DNA of 64,000 nucleotides from Chloroflexota bacterium. GTDB lineage: Bacteria > Chloroflexota > UBA11872 > VXOZ01. The translations under genes were made by a program, and so were the position numbers. The notes beneath the pieces were generated by a model. It made no database searches and was not told where the DNA came from. It saw only the letters and a program-made list of their open reading frames with translations. Location of the stretch: assembly GCA_012270555.1 (NCBI GenBank), contig JAAXIC010000031.1:121350-185349 (forward strand). The letters are read 5' to 3'. Shown piece by piece: positions 43,606 through 52,705 of this stretch (positions are counted from its first letter, which is position 1; each line of letters starts with the position of its first letter).

Positions 43606-45060
43606 TCATGCCTCTTCCGGCCAGTCGAGCATCTGCACGGTGACCTCGCTGCCTGGCTCGACATAATCTACATGCTCGGAGATGATGGCGAGGCCGTTGG
43701 CTTTGGCCAGAGAGGTGAGGAGTTGCGAGCCCTGCTCACCAGTGAGCCGCGCCGTGTAGCCGTGGTCGTCGCGCTCGACGATGACGCGCACGAATTGGCG
43801 CCGGCCGTGGTTCTCCATGCTGTCGAGAAACCGTGCCGTGACGGTGGTCTTGTGGAGGTGGGTGTGCCCCTGCATGACGAGGAGCGCCGGCCGGACGAAT
43901 TCTTCAAAGGTGACATAAGCGGAGACCGGGTTGCCGGGCAGGCCGACGACGGGTACACGACGATTTGATTCATCGGATGAAGGATGGATTCCCGCTTTCG
44001 CGGGAATGACGGGATCAGGCACCTCGGCAGGGACGGACCCCTCACCCTGGCCCTCTCCCCAAGGAGAGGGTTGGGTTCTCGCTTTCGCGGGAATGACGGA
44101 TGAGTCCGCGTCTGCTCCGGAAGAATCCGCACTGACTGATCCCTCAATGTGACCAAATGCCAGCGGCTTGCCGGGGCGCATGCGGATGCGCCAGAAGTCG
44201 ATCTCGCCTTCTGCTCCCAGCACGTTGCGTACCAGGTCGTAGTCGCCCATGGAGACTCCGCCAATGGTCACGATGAGGTCGCAGTCGTGGCAGGAGAGCA
44301 GCGCCTGGCGAATTTCCTCCACTGTGTCGCCGACCACGGCTAGGCGGCGCGGTATGCCGCCATACGCGGTGACGAGGGCTTCCAACGCGTGGGCTGCGCT
44401 ATTGCGCACCTGTCCGGGCTGCAACGGCTCTGCGATGTCAACCACCTCATCGCCGGTAGGGATAACGGCTACCACGGGCCGCCGGTAGGCCAACACCTGC
44501 GCTTTTCCCAGAGAAGCCATCACGCCAATCTCCGCCGCGCGAATCCGCTTGCCCTGAGTGAGCACCGTCTCGCCGGTTGTGATGTCCTCCGCGCGAAAGC
44601 GCACGTTGTCCTGGTACTCCGGCGGCAGCAGAATGCCGACGGTGGCAGGATCGCCGCTTGTGCCGGGAGGCGTGCCGAATTTCGCCCAGTCCGTGCGGTC
44701 GGTGTCCTCGAACGGCACCACGGCGTCGCTGCCCGCCGGCACCGGCGCGCCGGTCATGATGCGCACGGCCTCGCCGGGTCCCAGCGGCGCGTCCGGCACG
44801 GCGCCTGCAGCCAGGTCCCCGACAACGCGCAGCTTGACCGGACCAGCCTCGCTCGCCGCTTGTGTATCGGCAAAGCGCACGGCGTAACCGTCCATGGCTG
44901 AATTGTCGAAGGCGGGCACGTCCTCCGCGCTGACCACGTCCTCAGCCAGCACGCGGCCGAGGGTATCCATGAGAGGTACCGTCTCCGCTTCAAGTACCGA
45001 GAACTGCGAGACGATGCGCGCGAACGCTTCTTCGACGCTGAGCATGCGGTCTTTGGGCAT
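43606..45060 (-). CDS. moeA: Molybdopterin molybdenumtransferase MoeA
   Basis: 484 residues, about 70 more than usual. The core motifs are complete: FDNSAMDGYA, RIMTGAPVPAG, VIPTGDEVVD, GGVSMGDYD and VGLPGNPVSAYVTFEEFVRP. The excess length is a roughly 60-residue insertion (about 308-367) between AFGHIEGS and RRVPVVGLPGNP, encoded by dispersed palindromic repeats (VIPAKAR, VIPAKAG peptides). The frame stays open, so the protein may still fold with an extra loop. It inserts molybdenum into molybdopterin. Confidence 0.93.
   Translation of the reverse strand: MPKDRMLSVEEAFARIVSQFSVLEAETVPLMDTLGRVLAEDVVSAEDVPAFDNSAMDGYAVRFADTQAASEAGPVKLRVVGDLAAGAVPDAPLGPGEAVRIMTGAPVPAGSDAVVPFEDTDRTDWAKFGTPPGTSGDPATVGILLPPEYQDNVRFRAEDITTGETVLTQGKRIRAAEIGVMASLGKAQVLAYRRPVVAVIPTGDEVVDIAEPLQPGQVRNSAAHALEALVTAYGGIPRRLAVVGDTVEEIRQALLSCHDCDLIVTIGGVSMGDYDLVRNVLGAEGEIDFWRIRMRPGKPLAFGHIEGSVSADSSGADADSSVIPAKARTQPSPWGEGQGEGSVPAEVPDPVIPAKAGIHPSSDESNRRVPVVGLPGNPVSAYVTFEEFVRPALLVMQGHTHLHKTTVTARFLDSMENHGRRQFVRVIVERDDHGYTARLTGEQGSQLLTSLAKANGLAIISEHVDYVEPGSEVTVQMLDWPEEA
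43985..44105. repeat. Palindromic repeat insertion inside moeA
   Basis: Two copies of GCTTTCGCGGGAATGACGG (43994-44012 and 44081-44099) flank a CCTCACCCTGGCCCTCTCC-type element (44039 onward), the latter also present at 50723. They create the in-frame loop in MoeA. Confidence 0.8.
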
Positions 45061-45082
45061 GGCGGACCCTTGCGATAGAGAG

Positions 45083-46531
45083 CTACCCTTGCAGGTTGAA
45101 GACCACCAGCTTCAGGTCGGTCATCTCTTCGATGACGAATTTGGGACCCTCGCGACCCATGCCGCTCTCTTTCACGCCGCCGAACGGCATCTGATCGGCG
45201 CGGTAGCGGGAGGTATCGTTGATCATAAGCGCGCCTATGTGCACCTGCTTGGCGGCCTTCCAGGCGGTCTCCAGGTCGTTGGTGAAAATGCCGCCCTGCA
45301 GGCCGTAGCGGGAGTCATTTGCCAAAGCGATGGCTTCATCGATGTCGTCAAACACGGTCACGGTGACTGCGGGACCGAATAGCTCTTCCTGAAAAATCCG
45401 CATGTCGGAGCGCACGCCACTAATCACTGCCGGCGTTACGAACTGAGCATCACGCGCACCGCCGCAGTGCACGGTCGCGCCATCGGCAGCCGCTTCTTTG
45501 AACCATGCTTCCACACGCTCGGCAGCGCTGAGCGTGACCATGGGGCCGACGTCGGTGGTGTCTTCGTAGGAGGGCCCGACGTTCAGGTTTTCCACTTGCG
45601 GCACTAAGGCCGCCAGGAATTCCTCCTCGACGTCGCGATGCACAAGGATGCGTTGCGCCGAAGTGCACACCTGACCAGCGTTCATATAGCCGCCCTGGGC
45701 AACACCTTCAGCGGCTGCTTGCACGTCGGCGGTATTGTCGACGATGACGGGTGAATTCGCGCCCAATTCCAACGTGGCGCGGCGCAGGCCGATGCTGTTG
45801 CGTAGGTGCTTGCCGACTTCGGCGGAACCCGTGAATGAATACATGGCAAACCGCTCATCCTGAATGAGCCACTCGCCCAGGGTTGCGCCGCCGCCAACTA
45901 CGAGGTTCAGGTGACCAGCCGGCAAGCCCGCATCCAGGAAAGCCTGGCAGATCTTCACCGCCGTGACCGGTGTCGCGCTGGCGGGCTTGAGCACCACCGT
46001 GTTGCCGGCCGCAATGGCGGGGGCAATCTTGTGCGCCACGAGAATGGCGGGGAAGTTGAATGGCGAGATGCAGCAGATCACCCCAATCGGCTGGCGCATG
46101 GTGAACGCCAAGCGTTTCTCGGAGGCCACGGCAGCCTCTACCGGAATCTGCTCGCCGTGAATGCGCTTTGCTTCTTCCGCTGCCACGAGGATCGTGCTGG
46201 CGGCGCGTCCCACTTCCATACGCGCTTCTTTGATGGGCTTGCCGCCCTCCATGCTCATGTGGAAGGCGATGTCCTCGACGCGCTCGGTGAGAAGCTGGGA
46301 CGCCTTGTAGAGGATTTCGTAACGCTGATTTGGGGAGAGTTCCTGCTTGTCGAAGGCCCGCTGTGCCGCCTCGATGGCGGAGTCTAGTTCGTCTTGTGTC
46401 GTTTCCGGCAGCGTAGCGAATACCTGGCCGTTATTGGGGCTCCGTACTTCCAGCAGCTTGCCGTCACGCCGCTCAAGCCACTCCCCGTCTATCAGTAGTC
46501 CAAAGTGCTTTGGTTCTGTCGTCACTGCCAT
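45083..46531 (-). CDS. NAD(P)-dependent aldehyde dehydrogenase
   Basis: 482 residues with the catalytic cysteine C289 (NAGQVCTSAQRI) and general base E255 (LELGANSP). SPFNFPAILVAHKIAPAIAAG and MPFGGVKESGMGREGP are conserved. It resembles succinate-semialdehyde, lactaldehyde or related dehydrogenases; the substrate is undetermined. It lies 22 bases upstream of moeA on the same strand and may be cotranscribed. Confidence 0.9.
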   Translation of the reverse strand: MAVTTEPKHFGLLIDGEWLERRDGKLLEVRSPNNGQVFATLPETTQDELDSAIEAAQRAFDKQELSPNQRYEILYKASQLLTERVEDIAFHMSMEGGKPIKEARMEVGRAASTILVAAEEAKRIHGEQIPVEAAVASEKRLAFTMRQPIGVICCISPFNFPAILVAHKIAPAIAAGNTVVLKPASATPVTAVKICQAFLDAGLPAGHLNLVVGGGATLGEWLIQDERFAMYSFTGSAEVGKHLRNSIGLRRATLELGANSPVIVDNTADVQAAAEGVAQGGYMNAGQVCTSAQRILVHRDVEEEFLAALVPQVENLNVGPSYEDTTDVGPMVTLSAAERVEAWFKEAAADGATVHCGGARDAQFVTPAVISGVRSDMRIFQEELFGPAVTVTVFDDIDEAIALANDSRYGLQGGIFTNDLETAWKAAKQVHIGALMINDTSRYRADQMPFGGVKESGMGREGPKFVIEEMTDLKLVVFNLQG

Positions 46532-46788
46532 GGTTTATGTACTCCTTGAATCATCAAGTTAGTGTCATGCTGGTTCCATATCACCATAGCATAGGCACTC
46601 GCTTACGTACATGTGCGCTACATGCCAGTAGCGTTGTGCTCCCTGGCAGCGAATTGTGACACGCGACCTGAAGCGCAACGGTGCTATGATGGCCCTGAAC
46701 GCCGGCGTTTCGGGAGGGCAACAACCGAGCAGTTTATGCATCCGTTATTATATTGACATAACAACCAGATGTGAGAGGAGAATGATAC

Positions 46789-47319
46789 GTGCCACTACTG
46801 CCGTATAAAGGGGTAATGCCTCGCATTGGCAAGAATGTCTTCATCGCAGAGAATGCGTACGTCATTGGCGACGTAGAGTTGGGGGATTACGCCAGCGTGT
46901 GGTACGGGGCGGTGCTGCGCGGTGACTTTGCGCCCATTGTCATTGGATCGCATACCAGCATTCAAGAGAACTGCGTCGTGCACACCGACCACGGGTATCC
47001 GTCGCTGGTCGGTTCCCACGTTACGACCGGGCATACTGCGGTCATCCATGGCGCCAGCGTGGGCGATCACTGCATCATCGGCATGGGCGCGCTGCTCCTC
47101 AATGGCGCGTCGGTGGGACCGGAAAGCATCGTCGGCGCGGGCGCAGTGCTCGCGGAAGGGAAGGAGTTCGCGCCGCGTTCTCTTATTCTTGGCGTGCCGG
47201 GCAAGGTGCTGCGCGAGGTCACCGACCAGGAGCTTGCGCGCATCTATAGCAATGCGGAGACCTATTTGGGCTATGCGCGGGAGTACTTGGAAGCGCGGGG
47301 GCAGTACGAGGAAGAGTAA
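46789..47319 (+). CDS. Gamma-carbonic anhydrase-like hexapeptide protein (YrdA type)
   Basis: 176 residues from a GTG with AGGAG upstream. Left-handed beta-helix repeats (FIAENAYVIGDVELGDYASV and others) run through most of the protein. Metal-site candidates are H65 (CVVHTDHG), H82 and H87 (GHTAVIHG). The C-terminal helix (LARIYSNAETYLGYA) is as in YrdA/CaiE-like members. Some such proteins have carbonic anhydrase activity, others do not. Confidence 0.87.
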   Translation: MPLLPYKGVMPRIGKNVFIAENAYVIGDVELGDYASVWYGAVLRGDFAPIVIGSHTSIQENCVVHTDHGYPSLVGSHVTTGHTAVIHGASVGDHCIIGMGALLLNGASVGPESIVGAGAVLAEGKEFAPRSLILGVPGKVLREVTDQELARIYSNAETYLGYAREYLEARGQYEEE

Positions 47320-47456
47320 CCGGCCTAGGAGATCAGGCGCTTGTGCGAATCGGCGTGGGCTGTCTGTAGCTGCAACCGGTTAGCAACCGGCCAGCGTTTC
47401 AATCCTTTGCGGGACCAATGGGCACACAACATCACAGGACTTCCTCTCAGCGGCCC

Positions 47457-48269
47457 TCACTCACCCTCGACCTCACCGATGGGCTCGCCGCAGTGGGGGC
47501 AGACTGCCGGTTCGCCGCGATGTTTGCTCATCTCTCGCGCAAAGCCGGAGGCAAGTATGCCAGCCGGCAAAGCGAACATGCCGATGCCCATCACGGCCAC
47601 AATCGCGCCGAGAAAGCGCCCGAGCGGTGTTATCGGCGCCACGTCGCCGTACCCCACCGTTGTTAGCGTGGCCACTCCCCACCACATGGCCGCCGGGATG
47701 CTGGAAAACTTATCGGGTTGCGCTTCGTGCTCCACGAGATAGAGAAAACTTGAGCCAAGCACGAGCAAGACGCCGGCGACAAACAAGGCCACCATCAATT
47801 CCGAGCGTTCGCTGCGGAGCACCTTGCCAAAGATGCGCATCGACTCGGAGTAGCGGCTCAGCTTCAGGAAGCGCAAGAGGCGGAAGAAGCGTAGGGCGCG
47901 GATGATGCGCAGGTCAATGGGCAGGAACATGGGGAGGTAGAAGGGCAGTATGGCCAGCACATCCACGATCGCGTGCCATGAGCCGGCAAAGCGAAGCCGT
48001 CCTGTGACCGGATGCGCGTAGCGCCGGTTCGCGACGCACGTCCACAGGCGCAGCACGTACTCCACCGTGAACACCCCCACCGAGAAGACCTCGAAGAATT
48101 GAAAGACCACGGCGTACTGCGTCGCCAGGTCTTCCACCGTTTCCACAATCACCGCGACGACGTTCAGGGCAATTAGAATGAATAGGAAGAGGTCCGTAAT
48201 GCGGCTGGCGGTGTCGTCCGGGTGGGCAACTTCAAGCAGTTCGTAAATCCTGCGCTGGATTCTTTTCAT
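47457..48269 (-). CDS. Voltage-gated potassium channel with zinc-ribbon tail
   Basis: 270 residues, six membrane segments. The S4 segment carries regularly spaced arginines (R121, R124, R127, R130, R133), and the selectivity filter TTVGYGD is at 203-209, so voltage-gated K+ selectivity is expected. The C-terminus has a CPHCGEPIGE motif after the last helix, a short metal-binding tail that is half of a zinc ribbon and may act in tetramers. Confidence 0.9.
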   Translation of the reverse strand: MKRIQRRIYELLEVAHPDDTASRITDLFLFILIALNVVAVIVETVEDLATQYAVVFQFFEVFSVGVFTVEYVLRLWTCVANRRYAHPVTGRLRFAGSWHAIVDVLAILPFYLPMFLPIDLRIIRALRFFRLLRFLKLSRYSESMRIFGKVLRSERSELMVALFVAGVLLVLGSSFLYLVEHEAQPDKFSSIPAAMWWGVATLTTVGYGDVAPITPLGRFLGAIVAVMGIGMFALPAGILASGFAREMSKHRGEPAVCPHCGEPIGEVEGE

Positions 48270-48329
48270 CTCACCTTGGTTTCCTTGTGAGAATGAGAAA
48301 CCATATCCAGGGAATCGCAGACCGGCTTC

Positions 48330-48806
48330 TCACTCCGAACCTTGTGTGCCGCAAAGATCTCTGCGTCTGAGGAGGTCTTTATGTGTTCGTGTCACACTCG
48401 TACTACGCAGCGTCGTATATACTCTTCCTTGAACACCATCAATGATCTGGCGATTCTTAAAGTCTATTTGGAGTTCCCGGTCGTTGGTAAAGAGCAGACG
48501 CGCTCCGCTCACTTTCGCCAGAGCAAGCACGTGCTGGTCGTTTGACTTGCAGATGTGTTCGTTTTGCAGCGCTTTGGTGGCTTCTATAACCTCCCGGCTC
48601 TGAATGTCTATTGCCTTATTTGCTCTAACGAGCTCCAGAAGTAACCTCTTGAATTTCTCTGACTTCTCAAGTTCTTGGCGCAGGCCGCTACCTACTACCA
48701 ATTTTCCTCTTCCTTTGGTCAGCCAGTCGAGGAAATAGGCTCCCGCTTCCGATGGCTTGTTGCCGAACAGTTGGTGCCCAACGTTAGCATCAACAATCGC
48801 GCACAT
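48330..48806 (-). CDS. PIN-domain protein, partner of the upstream ATPase
   Basis: 158 residues. The PIN acidic quartet is recognisable as D6 (AIVDANVG), E45 (GLRQELEK), D90 (CKSNDQHVLALA) and D109 (LLFTNDRELQID), so a ribonuclease activity is plausible. The start ATG abuts the ATPase stop (TAAATG), giving tight coupling. A typical VapB antitoxin is absent. With the ATPase it could form a toxin or defence module. Confidence 0.8.
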   Translation of the reverse strand: MCAIVDANVGHQLFGNKPSEAGAYFLDWLTKGRGKLVVGSGLRQELEKSEKFKRLLLELVRANKAIDIQSREVIEATKALQNEHICKSNDQHVLALAKVSGARLLFTNDRELQIDFKNRQIIDGVQGRVYTTLRSTSVTRTHKDLLRRRDLCGTQGSE

Positions 48807-50102
48807 TTACATTCCAATGAAGCGGCGCGTCTCGTCCAGGAAGAACTGGCGGTATCCTTCTGGCTCGTTCGAGATATTTCCATCTTCGTCCAAGCGGAGC
48901 GAGTGGATGGTCACATCAAGTTCATCTGGCTCGAAGAAGAGTATCGAAACGTCCTCTGGCTTAAGCTCGGTTTTCTTGTCACGGACGTCCATCCGCACAC
49001 GGTCGAGTATATAGTCGCTGTGTGTCTCTACAATGAGTTGCCGCTCGGGGCCCGCAAGGTTGCAAAAGAGGCTGCCGAGTGCAGCTTGCGCGCTGGGATG
49101 CAAGTGCACCTCTGGCTGCTGGAGCAGGAACATCGACGGTGAGTCCACGCGCAGCAATTCGGTAAGCAGTGGCAATGCTTGGCTAACTCCATAGCCAACG
49201 TCTATGAGGTTCCGCTTGGGGCCCTTGAGTCGCCGGCCAAACTTGCGAATCTGTACCTGGAAGGGCGATCCTTCAGTTTTACCAAGTAACTTGATGTCAA
49301 TTTCATCAAACAGTCCGGACTCTCTCCCAAACTCTTCGAGAGCATATCGGAGAACTGCCCATTCTTGCCTTTTGCGACTGGAGATGCTGGCAAGGTAAGT
49401 GGGTACGTATTCACCTTCAGGATCCCGCAAGGGGCGCGTTGGATCGTATGTGCGGCGAGGACGCGAACGGATGGGCGCACTAGCATATGGTCGCTTTCCT
49501 GTGACCACCAACCGTAGAGAGTTGTTGAGGTTTTCAGCCATTGCCTCTAGCTCATTCTCTAGTTCGGGACGACCGAACGCCGAAATAAACTCCATAAGAG
49601 GGAAGAGTATCAACTCTTCCTGCGAGAAAACCCTGTGCTCTGCAACTTTCTCGGTACTAAAATCTGGTGTGGCTAAGCGCAGCAGGAAATTGCCATCGTC
49701 TTGTTTTATTGCTTGGAACTCTATGCTTCCCCCTGTAAAGGCTCGTGTGACAGGGAAAGGGACTGCGTTGCGTTCGTCGAACATTACATAAAATAAAAAA
49801 TCTTGTTTTACTTTGTTAGGGATATTGGCATCCTTGTATTCGAACTCTGCACTAAAGGAGGTAGCGTGACTGCCTCGGCCACCACGATTATGTGCAATCT
49901 CTCGAAAGGTGCCGAGGTCGTAGGGATCCTCACGGAAATCCGGTACTCGTTCCTGGAATGCCACATCCCATAGCGCACGGATCAGCGCTAAGAATGATGT
50001 CTTCCCCGTACTGTTGTGGCCCACAAGGAGGGTGAGCGGGGCCAAGCGAGCCGACTGCTTCTCTCTGAAACATCGGTAGTTTTCGAGGGCTATGCGATTC
50101 AT
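48807..50102 (-). CDS. AAA ATPase (DUF3696/OLD-like), partner of the PIN protein
   Basis: 431 residues of the ABC-type SMC-like ATPase class: Walker A GHNSTGKT (28-35), a signature region in NLIDVGYGVSQALPLL, Walker B FLLQQPEVHLHPSAQA and the H-loop IVETHSDYILDR. The N-terminus MNRIALENYRCFREKQ is typical of such ATPases. Walker B has QQPE, the E being catalytic. It precedes the PIN gene with zero spacing. Ends with a short tail instead of a TOPRIM domain, so it is not an OLD nuclease itself. Confidence 0.87.
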   Translation of the reverse strand: MNRIALENYRCFREKQSARLAPLTLLVGHNSTGKTSFLALIRALWDVAFQERVPDFREDPYDLGTFREIAHNRGGRGSHATSFSAEFEYKDANIPNKVKQDFLFYVMFDERNAVPFPVTRAFTGGSIEFQAIKQDDGNFLLRLATPDFSTEKVAEHRVFSQEELILFPLMEFISAFGRPELENELEAMAENLNNSLRLVVTGKRPYASAPIRSRPRRTYDPTRPLRDPEGEYVPTYLASISSRKRQEWAVLRYALEEFGRESGLFDEIDIKLLGKTEGSPFQVQIRKFGRRLKGPKRNLIDVGYGVSQALPLLTELLRVDSPSMFLLQQPEVHLHPSAQAALGSLFCNLAGPERQLIVETHSDYILDRVRMDVRDKKTELKPEDVSILFFEPDELDVTIHSLRLDEDGNISNEPEGYRQFFLDETRRFIGM

Positions 50103-50235
50103 TGTTCGATTCTAACAACCGCATGTATGGGTTACAAGGTTCACGTCAAGAATACCCGCCTTGACGTAAATCGGTCGCTATGCAAAGATAGTAGGCGTCC
50201 CCGTAGTGTACACGTCGCCTCCCCTCTATTTGTCA

Positions 50236-50664
50236 ATGTCTTTTCAAGAGACGCCCTCAGAGCCGCCGCTCAAGCTCTTCACGTTGCAAGAAGCCAACGC
50301 CCTCTTGCCGCGCATACGTGCAATCGTCGCCCGTCTCCAGGAGATCTACGTTCTGTTTCAGCAACTCGCTGAAGGAAAGTCCTATCCTGCCTCATTGCAG
50401 CGCAGCAACGGCTACCCGAGGCCGGATGTGGCGTCGGCTTTGCCGCAGTTGCGTGAAATCCAAGCCCTGCGCGATGAGGCCGAGGCGTTGATCAAGGAAA
50501 TCGTGGAACAGGGCGTTGCGCTCAAGGACATCGAGCAGGGGTTGATTGACTTCCCGGCTGAACGCGATGGTCGCATCGTCTATCTCTGCTGGAAGCACGG
50601 CGAGGACGAGATTCGCTTCTGGCATGAACTCGATACCGGTTTCGCGGGGAGACAACCCCTCTAG
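50236..50664 (+). CDS. DUF2203 family protein
   Basis: 142 residues from the ATG at 50236 (a GTG at 50206 is also open). FTLQEANALLPRIRAIVARL is the typical start, and LIDFPAERDGRIVYLCWKHG with IRFWHELDTGFAGRQPL the typical end of DUF2203. Function unknown; usually a free-standing cytoplasmic protein. No good ribosome-binding site distinguishes the two starts. Confidence 0.85.
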   Translation: MSFQETPSEPPLKLFTLQEANALLPRIRAIVARLQEIYVLFQQLAEGKSYPASLQRSNGYPRPDVASALPQLREIQALRDEAEALIKEIVEQGVALKDIEQGLIDFPAERDGRIVYLCWKHGEDEIRFWHELDTGFAGRQPL

Positions 50665-50717
50665 GAGACCTGTGCGTGACTTTGACGAACACGCTGAATG
50701 AGGCTGGGACGGTTAAG

Positions 50718-50835
50718 ATTCCCCTCACCCCGGCCCTCTCCCCAGGGAGAGGGGGTCTTCCCCCCGGCCGGCACGGGCCGTGCGAAAGTCTCTCCTCAGG
50801 GAGAGGGAGTCTTCTCCCCTGCTGGCACGGTTCGT
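50718..50835. repeat. GC-rich tandem repeat before the ABC exporter
   Basis: Two diverged units of about 48 bases: CTCTCCCCAGGGAGAGGG (from 50741) and CTCTCCTCAGGGAGAGGG (from 50788), each followed by GTCTTC and a GGCACGG stretch. The CCTCACCCCGGCCCTCTCC motif also occurs within moeA. A dispersed repeat. Confidence 0.65.
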
Positions 50836-50914
50836 GCATTGGAGTGGAAGTCCGCGCATGCCCCGTACCCCGATATTGGGGCCTCCTCTGGGGAAAGATG
50901 GCACAGACTGTCTT

Positions 50915-52705
50915 ATGAACATTCTCCGTCGCCTCATAGCCGCGTCGTTCAAGTACCGCGGCTTTGCCTTACTCGCCTATGGCTCGTGGCTTGTCAGCAC
51001 GGTGTTGAGCTTGGTCACCCCTGCGCTCTTCAAGGAGATCATCGACAACGGCTTGACGCCCGGCGACCTCCGGTACATTGGCATCATGGGCGGCGTCATC
51101 TTGGCGGCTTCATTGCTTGCCGCGCTCTTCCTCTTTGGCCAGGCGTTCTTCACTGCTGTCGTCTCCCAGAGAACCGGCTACCAATTGCGCGCGCAACTCT
51201 ACGATCACCTGCAACACCTCTCTTTTGGCTTCCACGACAGAATCCAGGCCGGGGAGATGATCTCCGTTGCCTTGAGCGACATCGAGTTGGTGCAGGGCTT
51301 CGGTACCCAAGCCGTCATCAATATCCTCGACACGTTTCTCCGCTATGCCATCGTGCTCGGCATCATGTTCTGGCTGAGCGGTGAACTCGCCCTCTGGTCA
51401 CTGCCGCTTCTCCCCATTCTGGCTGTTGTCTCTTGGGTCTACGACAAGAAGGTGCGACCGGCGTACAGTTGGATTCGGCAGCAGCGGGAGCGGGTGGTCA
51501 TCGCCTTGGAGGAGGCCATCAACGGCGCCCGTGTGGTGAAGGCCTTTGTGCGGGAATCGCACGAACAGGAGAAGTTCGAGGGCGAAGGTCGCGAACTCGT
51601 GCGTCTCATGATGCGGGCCGTGAACGTCAATGCATGGCTGGGCCTGCTCATGAACATGGTCTCGGTGCTCGGCGTCGTCATCGTGCTGTGGCTGGGAGGA
51701 CGGTTGGTCATTGGCGGCGATCTCTCGATCGGCGCGCTCGTGGCATTTGTCACTTACTTTCAGATGCTCGTAGGTCCTACCCAGCAGCTCCCCGGGATTA
51801 TGGACAGCATTGCCACGAGCATTACCAGCGGTGAACGCTTCTACGGCGTGCTGGATACCCGCTCACCGGTGCGAGACCTGACCGGCGCGCACGAACTGCC
51901 GCCGGTGACGGGCCACGTGGTGTTTCAGGACGTGACGTTCGAGTATCAGCGCGGCTATGCCGTGCTGGAAGATGTCAACGTTGAGGCCGCGCCGGGCCAG
52001 ATGATCGCCATCGTGGGGCCCACCGGTAGCGGTAAGAGCACGCTGCTCTATCTGATCGCCCGGTTCTATGACGTCCGTGAGGGGTCGGTCAAAGTCGACG
52101 GCCACGACGTGCGGGACGTGACCCAGAATTCTCTGCGACAGCAGGTCGGCATCGCGCTCCAAGAGCCCATGCTGTTTGCGGACACCATGGCGAACAACAT
52201 CGCGTACGGACGACCTAACGCGAGCATGGAAGAGATCATCGCCGCGGCCAAGGCCGCCCAAGCCCATGACTTCATCATGGAATTCCCCAACGGCTACCAA
52301 CACCGCATTGGCGAACGAGGCGCCGGTCTCTCCGGCGGGCAGCGGCAGCGCACCGCGCTCGCGCGCACGCTGCTCCTGCGGCGTCCCATCATCATGCTGG
52401 ACGATGCGACCGCCAGCGTCGATACGGAGACGGAGTACAGAATCTATGAGGGTCTGAAGAACTATGCCGACAACTGCACCAAATTCGTGGTGGCCCAACG
52501 CGTCTCGACCATCAAGGAAGCGGACCTGATTCTCGTCATGGAGAAGGGCCGCATCGTCGACCGGGGGACCCACGAGGAACTCATACAACGTGAGGGATTC
52601 TACGCGCGCATCTATGACATCCAACTCCGGGACCAGGAGCGCATGGCCGCGCTAGCGCGTGAAGCGGGCTGGGGCGCGAACGGAGATGAAACAACCCATG
52701 GCTGA
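50915..52705 (+). CDS. ABC exporter half-transporter with degenerate ATP site
   Basis: 596 residues from the ATG at 50915; the 45 upstream codons of the frame lie in a GC-rich repeat and are unlikely to be translated. Six membrane helices precede the ATPase. Walker A is GPTGSGKS and the signature LSGGQRQRTALA is intact, but the Walker B is IIMLDDATASVD (Asp replacing the catalytic Glu) and the switch His is Gln (VVAQRVST). It therefore carries the non-hydrolysing site of a heterodimer; its partner is the next gene. Confidence 0.88.
   Translation: MNILRRLIAASFKYRGFALLAYGSWLVSTVLSLVTPALFKEIIDNGLTPGDLRYIGIMGGVILAASLLAALFLFGQAFFTAVVSQRTGYQLRAQLYDHLQHLSFGFHDRIQAGEMISVALSDIELVQGFGTQAVINILDTFLRYAIVLGIMFWLSGELALWSLPLLPILAVVSWVYDKKVRPAYSWIRQQRERVVIALEEAINGARVVKAFVRESHEQEKFEGEGRELVRLMMRAVNVNAWLGLLMNMVSVLGVVIVLWLGGRLVIGGDLSIGALVAFVTYFQMLVGPTQQLPGIMDSIATSITSGERFYGVLDTRSPVRDLTGAHELPPVTGHVVFQDVTFEYQRGYAVLEDVNVEAAPGQMIAIVGPTGSGKSTLLYLIARFYDVREGSVKVDGHDVRDVTQNSLRQQVGIALQEPMLFADTMANNIAYGRPNASMEEIIAAAKAAQAHDFIMEFPNGYQHRIGERGAGLSGGQRQRTALARTLLLRRPIIMLDDATASVDTETEYRIYEGLKNYADNCTKFVVAQRVSTIKEADLILVMEKGRIVDRGTHEELIQREGFYARIYDIQLRDQERMAALAREAGWGANGDETTHG

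Noticed and set aside
43985-44105. CRISPR array
   Set aside because: The repeats are palindromic dispersed elements without regular spacers, lie in a coding frame, and no cas genes are present.
50780-50914. N-terminal extension of the first ABC half-transporter
   Set aside because: It is translated from a GC-rich tandem repeat and is not conserved-looking; the ATG at 50915 matches the normal exporter start.
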